Shown here piece after piece: positions 5,653-6,310 of a stretch of DNA of 6,310 nt. The notes below the pieces were generated by a model that saw only the letters and a program-made list of their open reading frames with translations, was not told the DNA's origin and did no database searches. Source of the stretch: Vicinamibacteria bacterium (lineage in GTDB: Bacteria; Acidobacteriota; Vicinamibacteria; Vicinamibacterales; 2-12-FULL-66-21); assembly GCA_025937075.1 (NCBI GenBank), contig JAICSD010000269.1:1-6310 (forward strand), read 5' to 3'. Position 1 is the stretch's first letter, and every line of letters begins with the position of its first letter. A program made the position numbers and the translations under genes.

Positions 5653-6310
5653 GGATTCCTTCGCTCAGCGACGCCGCCGGTGTCGCCGCTCTGCTGCCGC
5701 ACGCCGGCCGCCTGCTACGCGAGCACGGGCGGCCGCCCGCGGTGCTGTATTTCGGCGAGAGTCCGGGCGACGATCTGCTCGCGACAGCGGTCCTGCGCCA
5801 ATGGCGTACCGTCCACGGCACGCGCCCGTGGTACATGACCAGACATCCGGCGCTCTTCGAGGACCATCCGGATGTGGGGCTGCTGCTCGACTACGCGCCG
5901 CGCCTTGCCGGTGCGTTGAGCGTCCTGGGTGTGCGGCGCTGCCGCCTCGCGTACCACGCGTACGATGCCGCCGCCGATCGCAGTCTCGCTCCGGACCGGA
6001 CGCACGTCATCAACCTGATGTGCGCGGCTGTGGGGCTTCCCGCAATTGACGACCCGGCCCCGCTCTTCACGCTTGGGGCCGAGCAACAGCCTGTCCGCGC
6101 GAATCGCATCGCACTCCAGAGCTCCACCCTCGGCGCCGCGATGCCCATCGCCACGAAGGAATGGTTCGCGGATCGCATGCAGGCCGTCGTCGACGACCTG
6201 GGGCGCGACTGTGAGATCGTTCAGCTCGGCGCCGCCACGGACCCGCCGCTGGACCACGTGCGCGATCTCCGGGGGATGACGACGATCCGTGAAGCCGCGG
6301 CGATTCTGGC
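5649..6310 (+). CDS. glycosyltransferase family 9 (heptosyltransferase-like), partial at right edge
   Basis: The ATG at 5649 overlaps the methyltransferase stop as ATGA, a translational-coupling arrangement. The frame stays open to the window end (220 codons plus 2 nt), so the C-terminus is missing. AVLYFGESPGDDLLATAVLRQWR (31-53) matches the GT9 N-terminal signature, where the usual core is GDxLLxTPxLR. HPALFEDHPDV (66-76) and APDRTHVINLMCAAVGLP (114-131) fit the N-terminal domain. RIALQSST (153-160), ATKEWFADRMQAVVDDL (168-184), IVQLGAATDPPL (190-201) and VRDLRGMTTIREAAAIL (204-220) match the nucleotide-sugar-binding C-terminal domain (PF01075 type, with its K-x-W and G-x-T-x-x-E-x-A elements). 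The enzyme would add a sugar, classically an ADP-activated heptose, to lipopolysaccharide or another surface glycan at the cytoplasmic face. Donor and acceptor are not determined. Confidence 0.88.
   Translation, partial: MRIPSLSDAAGVAALLPHAGRLLREHGRPPAVLYFGESPGDDLLATAVLRQWRTVHGTRPWYMTRHPALFEDHPDVGLLLDYAPRLAGALSVLGVRRCRLAYHAYDAAADRSLAPDRTHVINLMCAAVGLPAIDDPAPLFTLGAEQQPVRANRIALQSSTLGAAMPIATKEWFADRMQAVVDDLGRDCEIVQLGAATDPPLDHVRDLRGMTTIREAAAIL

Noticed and set aside
5132..6257. Minus-strand open frames opposite the methyltransferase and GT9 genes (5132-5836, 5715-6257)
   Set aside because: No recognisable domains and skewed Arg content; the plus-strand products have clear family motifs.
1..6310. 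CRISPR array, tRNA/rRNA gene, insertion sequence, phage or defence system
   Set aside because: No spaced direct repeats, cloverleaf, transposase or defence-gene motifs were seen. The HipA-like motifs at 4039-4827 belong to an exported protein without an adjacent HipB-like regulator, so a toxin-antitoxin module is not supported.

Overview
This is a GC-rich window (by eye roughly two thirds G+C, uncounted) from a bacterial chromosome. It is tightly packed with ordinary-looking genes on both strands and has no rRNA, tRNA, CRISPR, transposase or phage genes. The make-up suggests a Gram-negative soil-type bacterium, perhaps Acidobacteriota: a long membrane-fused spermidine-synthase-like protein, a LolD/MacB-type ABC ATPase, a SnoaL-like protein, a secreted kinase-fold protein, and a GT9 glycosyltransferase next to a methyltransferase. 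That placement is an inference from gene style, not from a marker gene.

Layout. Minus strand, left: the first 73 codons of an exported alpha/beta hydrolase (220 to 1, cut by the window edge), preceded on the same strand by an 808-residue fused membrane/spermidine-synthase-like protein (2681 to 255). They are 34 nt apart, with a 20-bp near-perfect palindrome between them. A 94-bp divergent spacer separates this pair from a plus-strand ABC transporter ATPase (2776-3513). This ATPase has no permease beside it and is followed at once by a hairpin. A 140-residue SnoaL-like protein (3615-4037) follows, apparently with its own promoter and almost no leader. It ends tail to tail, 1 nt away, against a minus-strand gene (4827 to 4039) for a predicted exported protein with kinase-fold catalytic motifs. 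A second divergent spacer (4828-4968) holds -10-like hexamers for both directions and an operator-like 7-10-7 dyad around the minus-strand one. The right end is a plus-strand pair: a class I SAM-dependent methyltransferase (GTG at 4969, start uncertain, to 5652), overlapping by ATGA a GT9 (heptosyltransferase-like) glycosyltransferase that runs off the window (5649 to 6310).

How the genes work together. The methyltransferase/GT9 pair is translationally coupled and most likely belongs to a cell-surface glycan cluster continuing to the right. The other genes look like independent transcription units, and nothing links them into one pathway. I found no convincing new multi-gene system. The points most worth a second look are the kinase-fold protein with the dyad over its promoter, the altered active-site surroundings of the spermidine-synthase fusion, the ABC ATPase with a non-standard signature motif and no partner, and the hairpin and leaderless arrangements at gene starts.
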